DNA of 64,000 bases from Buddleja alternifolia (lineage: Eukaryota; Streptophyta; Magnoliopsida; Lamiales; Scrophulariaceae), in NCBI GenBank assembly GCA_019426215.1, contig CM033408.1:10109077-10173076 (forward strand), read 5' to 3'. The translations under genes were made by a program, and so were the position numbers. Positions within the stretch are counted from its first letter, which is position 1. Each line of letters starts with the position of its first letter. The notes under the pieces were generated by a model. The model was not told the origin of the DNA. It made no database searches and saw only the letters and a list, made by a program, of their open reading frames with translations. Below are positions 11,607-21,565 of this stretch, piece after piece.

Positions 11607-13145
11607 TGTTGGTCCCAAGTGGCATACGAAAGGGTCTAGAAGGGGGGGTTGAATAGACCCTTTAGTCTTTTTTGACTTCAAAAAGATTTCGTATTAAACG
11701 TATTTGGACGCTTGAAATGATAGGCGCTTGAAGTGTCTAACGCTTCACTTTAGCGTTCACATAAGATATTTGAGACTTTGTGAAGCGTCTAATGAAGACC
11801 GTTTTATAAAGTTAACTTAGACTTCAGGAATTGAATACTTTGACCTTGTAGGTTAAGCGTTCAGTTCTTTTAATCAGGGTTAGCACAGCGGAATGATTTT
11901 GGAGTCTTCTCTTTGAAAGTTTTAGCGTCACAAGATGTTTCTTAGTTGCTTAGCTTTTGATTGTGTTTTACTTATGCAATGATATGATAGATGAATGAAA
12001 TGACTGAAAAGTAAATAACACAATATTTGTAAGGTTCGTTGGGTGGTGTAATCCCAACTACGTCCTTCTTCTCCTTTGCACTTGGAGGCAATCCACTAAA
12101 ATGATTCTCAAAGAATCACACAGAATCTTCTACAAATTAGGGAGAGATGGATGTCGATGACTTGAGCTCCTTGATCACACAGATTTCTGCTTCAAATCAC
12201 TTCAACCCTCTTGCTTCTTTCACCCAGAAATGATGCAAGTATCCAACTTCGACTTCACACAGATCGCGAGGCTTGGATGGGATTTTCTAAAAGGTTTGTT
12301 TGATTTTGATGAAGTTCAAACAACTTGGTAATATCTCAGTAGGAATCTGGTTTCTTCAAAAAGAATGTTTGAGATATTTGTTGACTGTCTCAGGAATATA
12401 AGAAAAGCAAGTAGGATGTTTCTTGAATTTTCTGGCTTTTCTGAGAGTTTAAGGAATGAGATTTTAATGCAACAGCAATTTGGCTTGATAAAATTGTTCT
12501 TTTTTTTGTTTGTTGTTGAAGTCCTATTTATAGGTATTCTTGGAGAAAGTGTCCGTTTGACACATGCACTGGCGCGTGTCTCTCACTTTCGCGAGTGAAC
12601 AGCTTTTGTCCTTTTTCCTGAAAATTTGCTGCACGAAAGTTGGTGCTGCAGTCTGAGATAGTTGACAGTCCAATAGGGTGGCTTCTCCGTACGTCTGACA
12701 TTACTTATCATATTAAATGCTCTTATCAACATTTAATGCATTTGAAATTAATACCCGTTGGTATTTAATGCTTTGAGAATATTTGCATTAAACTCCTTCT
12801 GGACTTAGAAGTAAATTCAGGTGAGATCACTTCTGTCCCATAAGGTAACGCTTGATATAGCTGGCCAAAGTGGACGCTTGGAGACTGTATCTATCTTCTG
12901 AGATCAGGCGCTTGAGTCTTCGAACTTTACCACTGATAAACTCACTCAGAAATCATCAGACGCTCAGCCTAAGACTATTTTGCCTAACACTCTAAAGTAA
13001 GATAACAAAGCCTAATAAATCTATTACAAGTCTAACGCTTCAAAGCCTATACAAGTTTTCTACGAAAATAAACTTACAACTTTTTTTGGGGCCTAACAAA
13101 AACTTAATTGTCATCATCAAAACTTCTAACATGAAATTCCTAACA
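11607..13145 (-). repeat. Inner SIRE 3' LTR
   Basis: 1539 bp, beginning TGTTGGTCCC on the plus strand (the end of the LTR on its own strand) and ending CCTAACA. Near-identical to 23871-25415. It lies inverted to the outer SIRE 5' LTR (8569-10081) with 1.5 kb between them. Confidence 0.95.
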
Positions 13146-13160
13146 ATTTCCCCCTTTTTG
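13146..13160 (-). other. Inner SIRE polypurine tract
   Basis: On the minus strand AAAAAGGGGGAAAT lies directly before the LTR start TGTTAGG. The context CATCATCAAAAAGGGGG is shared with the outer SIRE (54413-54430). It is the second-strand primer site. Confidence 0.9.
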
Positions 13161-13381
13161 ATGATGGCAATACTTACTCTTTTATAGTTCAAGAGTTAGA
13201 CAGCTAAAAGTAAAAGTTAGCTTTGATCAGTAGACGTTAGTTAAAGTTAGTTACGCTTTAACGAGATGTTTCAGCAAGAGAAAAATGCATTTCATATTTA
13301 TCGAGAATTACAAGCATTTTTACAGCTGAATATTTAAAGATATAAGAGACAAGAATATAGATAATGTAAAATCAGAAAGCT
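13161..13381 (-). other. Spacer between third ORF and PPT of inner SIRE
   Basis: About 220 bp of untranslated sequence with 'agtaagtattgccatcatc' on the minus strand next to the PPT. The outer SIRE has a matching spacer at 54207-54420. No other feature seen. Confidence 0.6.
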
Positions 13382-13858
13382 TTAATGACTTGGTCTAACT
13401 CTGTATCGCTTGGGCATTTCAGCTCGGATAGCTTCAGTCAGATTGTCTTCCAAGATCATCATTGCTTCATGATCTTTGTTGATGATAAGCTTGTTTTCTT
13501 CTTGTTGTCTCTTCTTGAATATTGTAAAGTGATTATCCCAGTCAGTTGGGTCGATACCAATGTACCTTAGGCAGATTCGAAAAGCTTGGCTAAAATCAGT
13601 CATCTTCCTTTCTTCAGCTAAGATCTGTGGATCTGTAGGTTCTGAAATGGATGTTCTCTGAAGAGGAATGTCAAACTGTTCAAGCAGTGCTCTTGTAGGA
13701 ATTGGTAGGTTTGGATATAACGCTCTAGGAGGTTCCCTTAGCGTACTACTGGGCGCTCCGGATGAACTTTGTTTCAGAGCAGTTATCCAAGACGGGAGAT
13801 TAAGCGCAGACTGAGAAGGAGGCACTTGACGCTTAGGAGACGGAGGATCTTCAACTTT
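13382..13858 (-). CDS. C-terminal part of the inner SIRE third ORF, beyond an in-frame TGA
   Basis: Same frame as the 1217-codon ORF upstream, separated from it only by the TGA at 13859-13861. The first 11 codons lead into a 147-residue stretch rich in Pro at first, then charged and helical (e.g. FKKRQQEENKLI). The outer SIRE keeps the homologous stretch, ending at the TAG 54204-54206, and has a sense codon where this TGA stands. The third ORF therefore originally ran through, and the TGA is probably a recent nonsense change in this copy, or a readthrough site. Function unknown. Confidence 0.7.
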   Translation of the reverse strand, partial: KVEDPPSPKRQVPPSQSALNLPSWITALKQSSSGAPSSTLREPPRALYPNLPIPTRALLEQFDIPLQRTSISEPTDPQILAEERKMTDFSQAFRICLRYIGIDPTDWDNHFTIFKKRQQEENKLIINKDHEAMMILEDNLTEAIRAEMPKRYRVRPSH

Positions 13859-16800
13859 TCAACTGGACGCTTTCCGCTTTTCTCCTTTCTTCTTCTCTTC
13901 CCCCTTATTGCCATCATCAGATTTTAAGAAGTGGTTTGTGAGTACACTTACCTGATGAGCAATCTGAGATAAGGAATCTGTGATGTCATCCAGACGCTTG
14001 TCGAAGCGTTCCTGCATAACAAGAAGCTTAGCGCTGGTGGCGTCATTCACAGAGATCTCAAGGGTTGCAAGGCGCTTTTCAAGTTCTTCTTTCATGGCAA
14101 GTTGGGTTGCGTGGGCAGCATCCTGCATTTCTTGAAAGTCTTGTTTGCACTCACCAACTGCCGCTTGAGCTGAACTACGCATATGAGCAATCTGAGCGCT
14201 CATTACGTGAGTTTCAATCTTTGCCAGGTCTTCCTTAATCCAATGGAGAGATTCTTCACTCTGAGTAGCTTGAGCGCTAATTGTCTCCAAAACAGATTTA
14301 AGCAGGGGACCGAAGGCTTGACTCTCATCTGATTGAACCGCTTGAGGAGCTGGTCGCTTGAACCGTGATGAGTGTTTGAGAGAGTCAAAAGGAACTTGAT
14401 AGGCTGGATCAAAAACAGTACCTCGAATATCCAGGGAAGGATCTTCAGCACTATCAATGGTAGCATGTTCAGGAGCGTCAGGAATACTGGTATCTGCAGA
14501 CTTGAACGCTTCAGATGTCTCAGCAGGCGCTTCCTCAAGCGTTGACTCAGGTTGGCGAAAGTCAGTGAATTGGAAGTTCCAGCTTGCTGAGTCGGCATAA
14601 GAGGTGGATGTAGAATCCAAGAGTTCAATGAGTCTGGTCCTGGACATACAAGTACCGGAGATAAATGTGCGAAGAGGACTATCAATGGCCCTGATGTACA
14701 TTGGACCAATGATATCCAGCACATGATCTGGGAAAACTTTGGACGGCGCTTGAGCGATGGAGAATAGTGAATCTGTGCAGTGAGTTCTGGAAAATCCAAT
14801 CAAGCAATCTGAGGGAAGAGATGCAGGACGTCGATGTGTAGGCACACAGTCCGCATAGTACTCTTCAAGATACGGATAAATGGCTTGAGCGAGCTCTTGA
14901 TTCCTTTCAAGCAGAGAGAGAACATACTCATAGTGATTGAGTACCTCACTGCGAATGGAAGGGAGCAGTGGATATCCTTTGAATGAATTGATCACTGAGC
15001 CGTTCCAAGATCTGAGATTGGCAGTGAAGATTTTATCAAAGAGAGATACTGGAGATAGAATCTTTACCATCAGATTGAAGTTTTCTTCACAGTGGCTTGG
15101 AGCAAGATTTAAGCACCGTTCACCAACTGTACCACTGGAAGACGCTTGAGCATTAAACCGAAGAGGGGTGAGGGATACTCTCTGAAGTTCTTGACGTAGA
15201 CATTGTTCAATTTGATGTCTAATAATTGGGAGCTTGAGAACAGGTCCGAGTCTTTGTTGACGCTTCAGGAGGCAATACTTGGCGAATTGACGCTTCTTGT
15301 CATGCATGCCTATGCCGAAAAGATGGGGAGCTTGGACTAACTCTGGGAAGGTGTATTTATGTCCCATGTACGCTTCAACCCAATTTACTTCATTTATACA
15401 GAAGTCTGTGCCAGCAGTCACCATAGCACGAATGCCTTCAAGATGAATATCTCTTATGGCTTCAAAGCGGTGCTTATCAGGCTGATAGTTGGCATTCCAG
15501 ACGCTGTCAAAGTAAGCATCAGCTTCAGTCTGGAGCAGATCGGTCAACGATTCAAGGCGCTCACCAGCATGAATCCCTTTATTTTTCCATAGACTAAGAG
15601 GACGGACCGATGCAAGATTTTCAGCGCTGTGAGCCGTCTGTGGGAAATGTGTGTAACCTTCTCTGTTCAAGACTGACTCTGAGGGATTGAGAAAGCTAGG
15701 ACGGAGAGGATCATACACACGAATAGTGTAATCCCTTAGCGCGAACCCAGTTGGTCTGCTGTGGCCATTATCAATATAGTAAGCCACATCCACGACACAT
15801 CTAGGAGATCTGTCTCCTGGTCTGTCTAGAACGGTTGCTTTGATTTCGCTGTCAAAGTCAATCAGTCTTGCAGCGTCAGCTTCTGCAGCAATATATCTTT
15901 CTTTATTATATCCTGCAGGAATGAAATCTTCGTCGAGCGCTGGGGGCATATAGTTAATTGAATGATCAATTGTCTTCAGCGGATCGAGTTGAAAGAAGTG
16001 ACGAGGAGCTGTAACGTCTTCAGCAGCGCTCTGACCTTCTGAACGTGCCTCTGTTAAAGTAGCAGGTTCCTCAGGTTCAATTGCAGCTACTTCAGCGGCA
16101 ACATCTTGAGCGATAGCTACGACTCCAGTCAGGTCAACATCCAACAGAACATCTGTGGACACTTCAGCAGCAGCTGGAACTATAGCTGAAAAACAAGAGC
16201 CATCCTCTATAAGAGCAGGATCTTCTACAGATGTAGGAATAGAAATGCTGTGGGAAGAAATAAACTTACCCTGAGAACTAAGCTCAACAGCAGTTTCTGG
16301 AGCGCTTGGCTCAACAGCAACATATTGAGCGCTTGGCTCAACGACAACTTGAGCGCTTGGCTCAACGGCAACTTGAGCGCTTGGCTCAACTGTCTCAGGC
16401 TCTTCAGGAGTAGCTTGACGCTTGCTAGTCCTGGAACGCTTAAAGATTTTCTTAATGTTGACTCCTTCAACTAGTTTAGCCGGAGGAGCGGGAGGATCAG
16501 CAGCTGGTTCTTCAAAGTCTATTTGCTTAATGATCCCTTCCAGCTTTCGTCTTTTGAGAGGCAACTTGTCCTCGGCATCCTCATCAGTTTCCTCATCAAT
16601 CTTTTGAGAGGGGACGGCAATTTTAACTTTTGGTTTTCTGGGGGCTCTCTTCTTCGTTGCTGCTGGACGCTTCACAGCTTCCTCTGGCACTGGTCTCTCC
16701 ACCTTTTGAGCAAGCAGTTGGCGTTCTTCCAGCCGCTCAGATAGGGGTCTAGCCGCACCACTAACTTTTGGAGGATTGAACATATTGTTCAGAATCCTTT

Positions 16801-17512
16801 TTCCCAACAACTTGGACTTATTCAACGGAAGTCCAGACGAGTACACACAATTCGATTTAAACAAGATGTCGCTCAGGATGAGTCCATAAGGCTTATTTGA
16901 AGCGCTTAGACTGTCCCGAAACCGTCCAAAGATGTACTCACTCCAGTTGATTTTGATGTTGAAGAGTATAGCAACCATCATCTGAAATTGAACAGGATTT
17001 ACCTTATCAAAGGTTCCCACGCGGCATTCTATGATCTTGCTGCAGAAATCAGCCAATAACCGGTATTTGGACACCAGGTCTTTCTTCTCGAAGTACTGAG
17101 TGTAAGGAACGTCGTCGTACGCACTCATGATTGCCCATGCTTCCTTAATTTGTTTCAACGTAACAGAATCCAATGCCTCACCCTCATTAGGCAAATTGAA
17201 GTTCTTGGCAATGGTGGAAGCAGATATGATGAATTCCTTTGGGGACTCCTTCTTGGAGAAGGGAATTTGACAAGAGATGGACTTCTTGTCCTCTGAAAGT
17301 GTAGCAGTCTTCCAGAAAGTTTCAATTTCAGTGGGAAACATATAAGAGTATTGGGTTAAGAAGGGTTTGAGCCCAGCTTTGACGACCATGTCCATTATGT
17401 CCGTCAGGTTGATCTGAGTTTGTTCATATAGAAATTTCCAATCGACAACAAGACCTTCAGTTACCTTGATGGTAATTTCAGCAGAAGTAGATGATGATTT
17501 CTTTGGTGCCAT
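13859..17512 (-). CDS. Inner SIRE third ORF (envelope-position protein, 1217 aa)
   Basis: Starts at ATG 17512 (MAPKKSSSTSAEITIKV) and ends at TGA 13859. Residues 1-~260 form a compact, probably globular region. About 280-420 is low-complexity, with a basic NLS-like run (KRPAATKKRAPRKPKVK), an acidic run and repeated EPSAQ units. About 530-960 is a second folded-looking region. About 1100-1200 is strongly heptad-like (e.g. MKEELEKRLATLEISV, LDDITDSLSQIAHQVSVL), indicating coiled coil. I see no signal peptide or transmembrane segment, so despite its envelope-like position it does not look like a fusion glycoprotein. Sirevirus third ORFs are known to vary; this one is long for the group. The outer SIRE has a decayed homologue at 37696-39507 plus 51791-54206. 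Confidence 0.8.
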   Translation of the reverse strand: MAPKKSSSTSAEITIKVTEGLVVDWKFLYEQTQINLTDIMDMVVKAGLKPFLTQYSYMFPTEIETFWKTATLSEDKKSISCQIPFSKKESPKEFIISASTIAKNFNLPNEGEALDSVTLKQIKEAWAIMSAYDDVPYTQYFEKKDLVSKYRLLADFCSKIIECRVGTFDKVNPVQFQMMVAILFNIKINWSEYIFGRFRDSLSASNKPYGLILSDILFKSNCVYSSGLPLNKSKLLGKRILNNMFNPPKVSGAARPLSERLEERQLLAQKVERPVPEEAVKRPAATKKRAPRKPKVKIAVPSQKIDEETDEDAEDKLPLKRRKLEGIIKQIDFEEPAADPPAPPAKLVEGVNIKKIFKRSRTSKRQATPEEPETVEPSAQVAVEPSAQVVVEPSAQYVAVEPSAPETAVELSSQGKFISSHSISIPTSVEDPALIEDGSCFSAIVPAAAEVSTDVLLDVDLTGVVAIAQDVAAEVAAIEPEEPATLTEARSEGQSAAEDVTAPRHFFQLDPLKTIDHSINYMPPALDEDFIPAGYNKERYIAAEADAARLIDFDSEIKATVLDRPGDRSPRCVVDVAYYIDNGHSRPTGFALRDYTIRVYDPLRPSFLNPSESVLNREGYTHFPQTAHSAENLASVRPLSLWKNKGIHAGERLESLTDLLQTEADAYFDSVWNANYQPDKHRFEAIRDIHLEGIRAMVTAGTDFCINEVNWVEAYMGHKYTFPELVQAPHLFGIGMHDKKRQFAKYCLLKRQQRLGPVLKLPIIRHQIEQCLRQELQRVSLTPLRFNAQASSSGTVGERCLNLAPSHCEENFNLMVKILSPVSLFDKIFTANLRSWNGSVINSFKGYPLLPSIRSEVLNHYEYVLSLLERNQELAQAIYPYLEEYYADCVPTHRRPASLPSDCLIGFSRTHCTDSLFSIAQAPSKVFPDHVLDIIGPMYIRAIDSPLRTFISGTCMSRTRLIELLDSTSTSYADSASWNFQFTDFRQPESTLEEAPAETSEAFKSADTSIPDAPEHATIDSAEDPSLDIRGTVFDPAYQVPFDSLKHSSRFKRPAPQAVQSDESQAFGPLLKSVLETISAQATQSEESLHWIKEDLAKIETHVMSAQIAHMRSSAQAAVGECKQDFQEMQDAAHATQLAMKEELEKRLATLEISVNDATSAKLLVMQERFDKRLDDITDSLSQIAHQVSVLTNHFLKSDDGNKGEEKKKGEKRKASS
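16300..16395 (-). repeat. EPSAQ-coding minisatellite in the inner SIRE third ORF
   Basis: GAGCGCTTGGCTCAAC begins at 16300, 16327, 16351 and 16375, so units are 27, 24 and 24 bp, all multiples of three. On the minus strand they code repeated (V/A)VEPSAQ blocks. The outer SIRE has a shorter version near 38813-38875. Confidence 0.85.
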
Positions 17513-18311
17513 TTTTTAAAAGAAGAAGATGGACTGAGATTTTTCTGTTGTTTTGAGAGAGAGATAAAGAGAGATTTGCAGATATGCTTGAGTAGAAAGT
17601 AAATTACTTTTTTTGCAGAGTTTGTGTTTTAAATGACACAGTAAAGAGTTTTGAAACTTGTGTTATGTAGTCTTAGTAGGATTTAAACACGTGTAATAAC
17701 TGTTGAATCTTAGCCATAAATTTATTAACTGCGGACGCGAGTTTTGTGTGAAAGAGAGAAGTTACATTTGGTAATTCTCACATATAAAGATTTGACATCC
17801 GAGTTAAAAAAAATTAATGTTTGATATTTTCAGAGTGTAACACACGCGCATGTTTGTACACTGACACGTACACAAATACGTGCTATCTCTGAACCGTCAT
17901 TTTTTTTAAAAAATTTGATTACCCGCTAGTTTGATGTGATAGAGGCGTGTGAGTAGAGTACAAAATAGACCTTTGAGTCTACCCACGACCTTGAAAGAAG
18001 TTTGAAAACTTTATGCATGGCTTGTAACGAAAATATTTTATAAATTTTTGATAAACTATTCAGCGCTTAGCTGATATAATGGACGCTTGAAGTCAAAAGT
18101 CTTTTCAATATTTTGAGCATTCAATATTTTATGCAAACATAGAACTGAGCGTTGATGATTAGGCATCTGAAATTTTTTTTTTTTTTTCATTGACGCTTAC
18201 AGTTATGGTCAAGTATAAATTTTTTTTTTTTTTTTTTAAAGAATATTGTGAGATATAACTTAAGTGGATTCCCCCTAAATTATATGCCTAATAAAATATG
18301 ATGCTTCATGA
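17513..18311 (-). other. Spacer between pol and third ORF of inner SIRE
   Basis: About 800 bp with no open frame of note. It has two T-runs (about 18173-18188 and 18221-18237; A-runs on the coding strand). The outer SIRE has a homologous spacer at 36874-37695. If the third ORF is made from a spliced or subgenomic RNA, the acceptor or start should lie here. Confidence 0.6.
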
Positions 18312-21300
18312 TCAAGCGTTTAAATCAATCATACCTAGTTCACTTCTCAAAGTGAGAAAACGTTGTTCATTGAGTGCTTTGGTGAAGATATCTGCCAGTT
18401 GTTTGTCAGTTCCAATGAAGTGCATGGAGATATCTTTCTTTTGAACGTGGTCACGAAGGAAATGGTATCTAATGTCAATGTGTTTGGTTCTTGAATGAAG
18501 AACAGGGTTTTGAGTCATGGCTAAAGCGCTTTGGTTATCACAATGAATGGGAGTTGGTCCTAAGATTGTTCCGTAATCTCTAAGTTGTTGCCTCATCCAT
18601 AGAACTTGTGCACAACAACTTCCTGCAGCTACATACTCAGCTTCGGCTGTGGAGGTAGCTATGGATTGTTGTTTCTTGCTATGCCATGAAACTAACCTAT
18701 CACCTAAGAATTGACAAGTACCACTAGTGCTTTTACGATCTATTTTGCAACCTGCAAAATCTGCATCTGAGTAACCGATTAGTTCAAAAGGAGAATCCCT
18801 GGGATACCATAAGCCCACATGTTGTGTGCCTTTTAGGTATTTAAGGATTTTCTTGGCAGCAGTCAAGTGTGACTCTTTAGGATCAGCTTGGAATCGTGCA
18901 CACATACATACCGAAAACATAATATCAGGTCTACTGGCAGTGAGATAAAGAAGTGATCCTATGATACCTCTATAATTAGTGATATCAACTTTCTTTCCAC
19001 TTTCATCTTTATCTAACTTAAGCGTTTGGCTCATTGGAATTTTTGAATATGATGCATTCTCCATACCAAATTTCTTAATCATATCTCGTGTATATTTAGC
19101 TTGGTTGATAAATATGCCATTAGGGAGTTGTTTAACTTGTAGTCCTAAGAAGAAAGTTAATTCACCCATCATGCTCATTTCAAATTGTTCTTGCATCATT
19201 TTCGAAAATTTCTCACACAGACGCTTATTAGTAGAACCAAATATAATGTCATCAACGTAAATTTGAACTAAGAGAATATCTTCATCATTGGTAATTTTAA
19301 ATAACGTTGTGTCAACGCTGCCTTTTGAAAAACCTTTACCAATAAGAAAGATAGAGAGTGTGTCATACCATGCTCGGGGTGCTTGCTTAAGCCCATAAAG
19401 TGCTTTTTCTAGCTTGTAAACCATACCCTTACCATGATTGTTGATGAATCCTGGTGGTTGCTCCACATACACTTCTTCTTGGAGTTTACCATTCAGGAAG
19501 GCACTCTTTACGTCCATTTGAAATACTGTAAACTTGTTAAACGCTGCGTACGCTAGAAACATGCGGATTGCTTCAAGACGAGCAACAGGAGCGTATGTCT
19601 CATCAAAGTCAATGCCCTCCTCTTGGCAGTATCCTTGAGCTACGAGTCTGGCCTTGTTTCTTACAACAATGCCGTCCTCATCCATCTTGTTTCTATATAC
19701 CCATCTAGTTCCAATAACTCCTTGATGAGTTGGTCTTGGTACTAGCATCCAAACTTTATTTCGCTCAAACTGATTGAGCTCTTCTTGCATAGCTTCAATC
19801 CAACTTGGATCACTTAACGCTTCATCCACTTTCTTAGGTTCCATTTGAGATAGAAAGCTTGCGAACATAGCCTCATTTAATGTAGCGGCTCTAGTTCTAA
19901 CTGGTGCTTCAATATCTCCAATGATTTGCTCAGGTGGATGGTCACGTAACCATAGTCTATCTGTTTGGAAGGGGTTTTGAGAATGAACAGGCGCTTGAGA
20001 ATCATTCGCTTGACCATTCTCCTGCGTTGGCGCTTCAAGTTCACGATTCCTTCTTTGCTCTTGATGATCATTCTCTTCATGATCATCCGTATTTCTTACA
20101 TGATAATTTAGATTGATTTCACGAGTATTCTTAGGAGGAGGCACTGAGATCTCATCATCATCGTCAGTATCTTCATCAATAGTAATTTTGGACGCTTGAT
20201 GACATAGATCTTCAACTCCTACATCATTTACATTTACCTTACTCGGCTCTTGGTTAGCATCATCAAACACAACATGAATAGATTCCTCAACCTTCGATTT
20301 GATCTTATTGAGAATGCGAAAATTCTTTCCATTTTTGGCGTAGCCTAGAAAGATTCCTTCATCCGCTTTAGGATCAAAAGTCTTTAGGCTTTGGGATCCA
20401 TTATTATGGATAAAACATTTAGAACCAAAGACGTGAAAGTATGAAATATTTGGCTTACGTCCCTTCCACAGTTCATATGGAGTTTTTCCATGCTGTTTGT
20501 TGATCATGCATCGATTTTGAGTGTAACAAGCAGTGTTGATCGCTTCGGCCCAAAATCTAGGAGCAAGCTTGGATTCAGCTAACATAGTCCTAGCGGCTTC
20601 CTTAAGCGTTCGGTTCCGGCGCTCAGCAACACCATTTTGTTGGGGAGTTCTGGGAGCTGAATACTCATGATGTATTCCATTTTCTGCACAAAACTTCTCA
20701 ACAACCTTGTTAGTAAACTCAGTACCGTGATCGCTTCTTATTCTTGCAACCTTAAGATTTTTCAATGTTTGAAGTTGCCGAATAAGCGCTGTTAACTTGT
20801 CACATGTTTCATCTTTGGATGAAAGAAATTCCACCCAAGTAAATCTAGAGAAATCGTCTACTACCACTAAAGTATACTTTTTACCGCTTACACTGATTGT
20901 TTGAACAGGTCCAAACAAATCCATGTGAAGTAGTTCAAGTATTCTAGAAGTAGATAGATGAGGTTTTCTCTTGAAAGATGATTTAACTTGTTTACCCATT
21001 TGACAAGCGTCACAGAGGCGATCCTTATGAAATGGTCCATTTGGCAATCCCTCTACAAGATTTTGACTTATAAGCTGAGAGATTGTCTTAAAGTTGAGGT
21101 GATTCATTTTTCTATGCCATAACCAACCCATTTTAGATTCATTTTTAGCAACAAAGCATGTTGGGTTGTTATCAAGTGTTGAATCCCAATCTACCAAATA
21201 TACGTTGTTATTCCTTTTTCCTTTTAGTTTAGTAGATTTAGTCTTAGCGTCGTTTATATAGCAATAGTCACTTGAGAATATGACTTCAAAGCCTTTATCG

Positions 21301-21551
21301 CAGAATTGACTTATGCTTAATAAATTGTGCTTTAGACCCTCAACAAAATAAACATCACTTATCATGATGTTCCCCCTATGCACAGTACCTATACCTTTGG
21401 TTTTACCTTTGGAGTTATCACCAAATACAACCTGAGGACCATTGGCAGCTTGATAGTTGATCAGAAGATCTTTGGAACCTGTCATGTGCCTTGACGATCC
21501 ACTATCAAAATACCAAACAGATGTATTGACTTTAGCTCTAGGTACCTGCAA
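18312..21551 (-). CDS. pol: Ty1-copia pol polyprotein (protease-integrase-RT-RNase H), intact
   Basis: 1079 codons in copia order. Protease DSGSS has Asp at residue 16. The integrase zinc region is H146, H151, C180, C183. The integrase catalytic triad is D211, D274 and E310, with the canonical 35-residue gap. RT has FQMDV with D680 and YVDD at 765-768. RNase H has D929, E970 and D1005. No internal stop. The frame opens at a TTG right after a TGA (21552-21554) and has no nearby ATG before the protease motif. It therefore probably starts through fusion to Gag, but gag is in another frame and ends upstream at 21566. The outer copy is decayed. Confidence 0.93.
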   Translation of the reverse strand: MQVPRAKVNTSVWYFDSGSSRHMTGSKDLLINYQAANGPQVVFGDNSKGKTKGIGTVHRGNIMISDVYFVEGLKHNLLSISQFCDKGFEVIFSSDYCYINDAKTKSTKLKGKRNNNVYLVDWDSTLDNNPTCFVAKNESKMGWLWHRKMNHLNFKTISQLISQNLVEGLPNGPFHKDRLCDACQMGKQVKSSFKRKPHLSTSRILELLHMDLFGPVQTISVSGKKYTLVVVDDFSRFTWVEFLSSKDETCDKLTALIRQLQTLKNLKVARIRSDHGTEFTNKVVEKFCAENGIHHEYSAPRTPQQNGVAERRNRTLKEAARTMLAESKLAPRFWAEAINTACYTQNRCMINKQHGKTPYELWKGRKPNISYFHVFGSKCFIHNNGSQSLKTFDPKADEGIFLGYAKNGKNFRILNKIKSKVEESIHVVFDDANQEPSKVNVNDVGVEDLCHQASKITIDEDTDDDDEISVPPPKNTREINLNYHVRNTDDHEENDHQEQRRNRELEAPTQENGQANDSQAPVHSQNPFQTDRLWLRDHPPEQIIGDIEAPVRTRAATLNEAMFASFLSQMEPKKVDEALSDPSWIEAMQEELNQFERNKVWMLVPRPTHQGVIGTRWVYRNKMDEDGIVVRNKARLVAQGYCQEEGIDFDETYAPVARLEAIRMFLAYAAFNKFTVFQMDVKSAFLNGKLQEEVYVEQPPGFINNHGKGMVYKLEKALYGLKQAPRAWYDTLSIFLIGKGFSKGSVDTTLFKITNDEDILLVQIYVDDIIFGSTNKRLCEKFSKMMQEQFEMSMMGELTFFLGLQVKQLPNGIFINQAKYTRDMIKKFGMENASYSKIPMSQTLKLDKDESGKKVDITNYRGIIGSLLYLTASRPDIMFSVCMCARFQADPKESHLTAAKKILKYLKGTQHVGLWYPRDSPFELIGYSDADFAGCKIDRKSTSGTCQFLGDRLVSWHSKKQQSIATSTAEAEYVAAGSCCAQVLWMRQQLRDYGTILGPTPIHCDNQSALAMTQNPVLHSRTKHIDIRYHFLRDHVQKKDISMHFIGTDKQLADIFTKALNEQRFLTLRSELGMIDLNA

Positions 21552-21565
21552 TCAAAAGGGAAGTT

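Noticed and set aside
12365..12598. 77-codon frame present in both inner SIRE LTRs (also 24635-24868)
   Set aside because: It is antisense to the LTR and covers the promoter region. It is duplicated only because LTRs are duplicated.
16250..16474. Short frames on the plus strand and in other frames over the EPSAQ repeat
   Set aside because: Shadow frames of the third ORF, open only because the repeat unit is a multiple of three.
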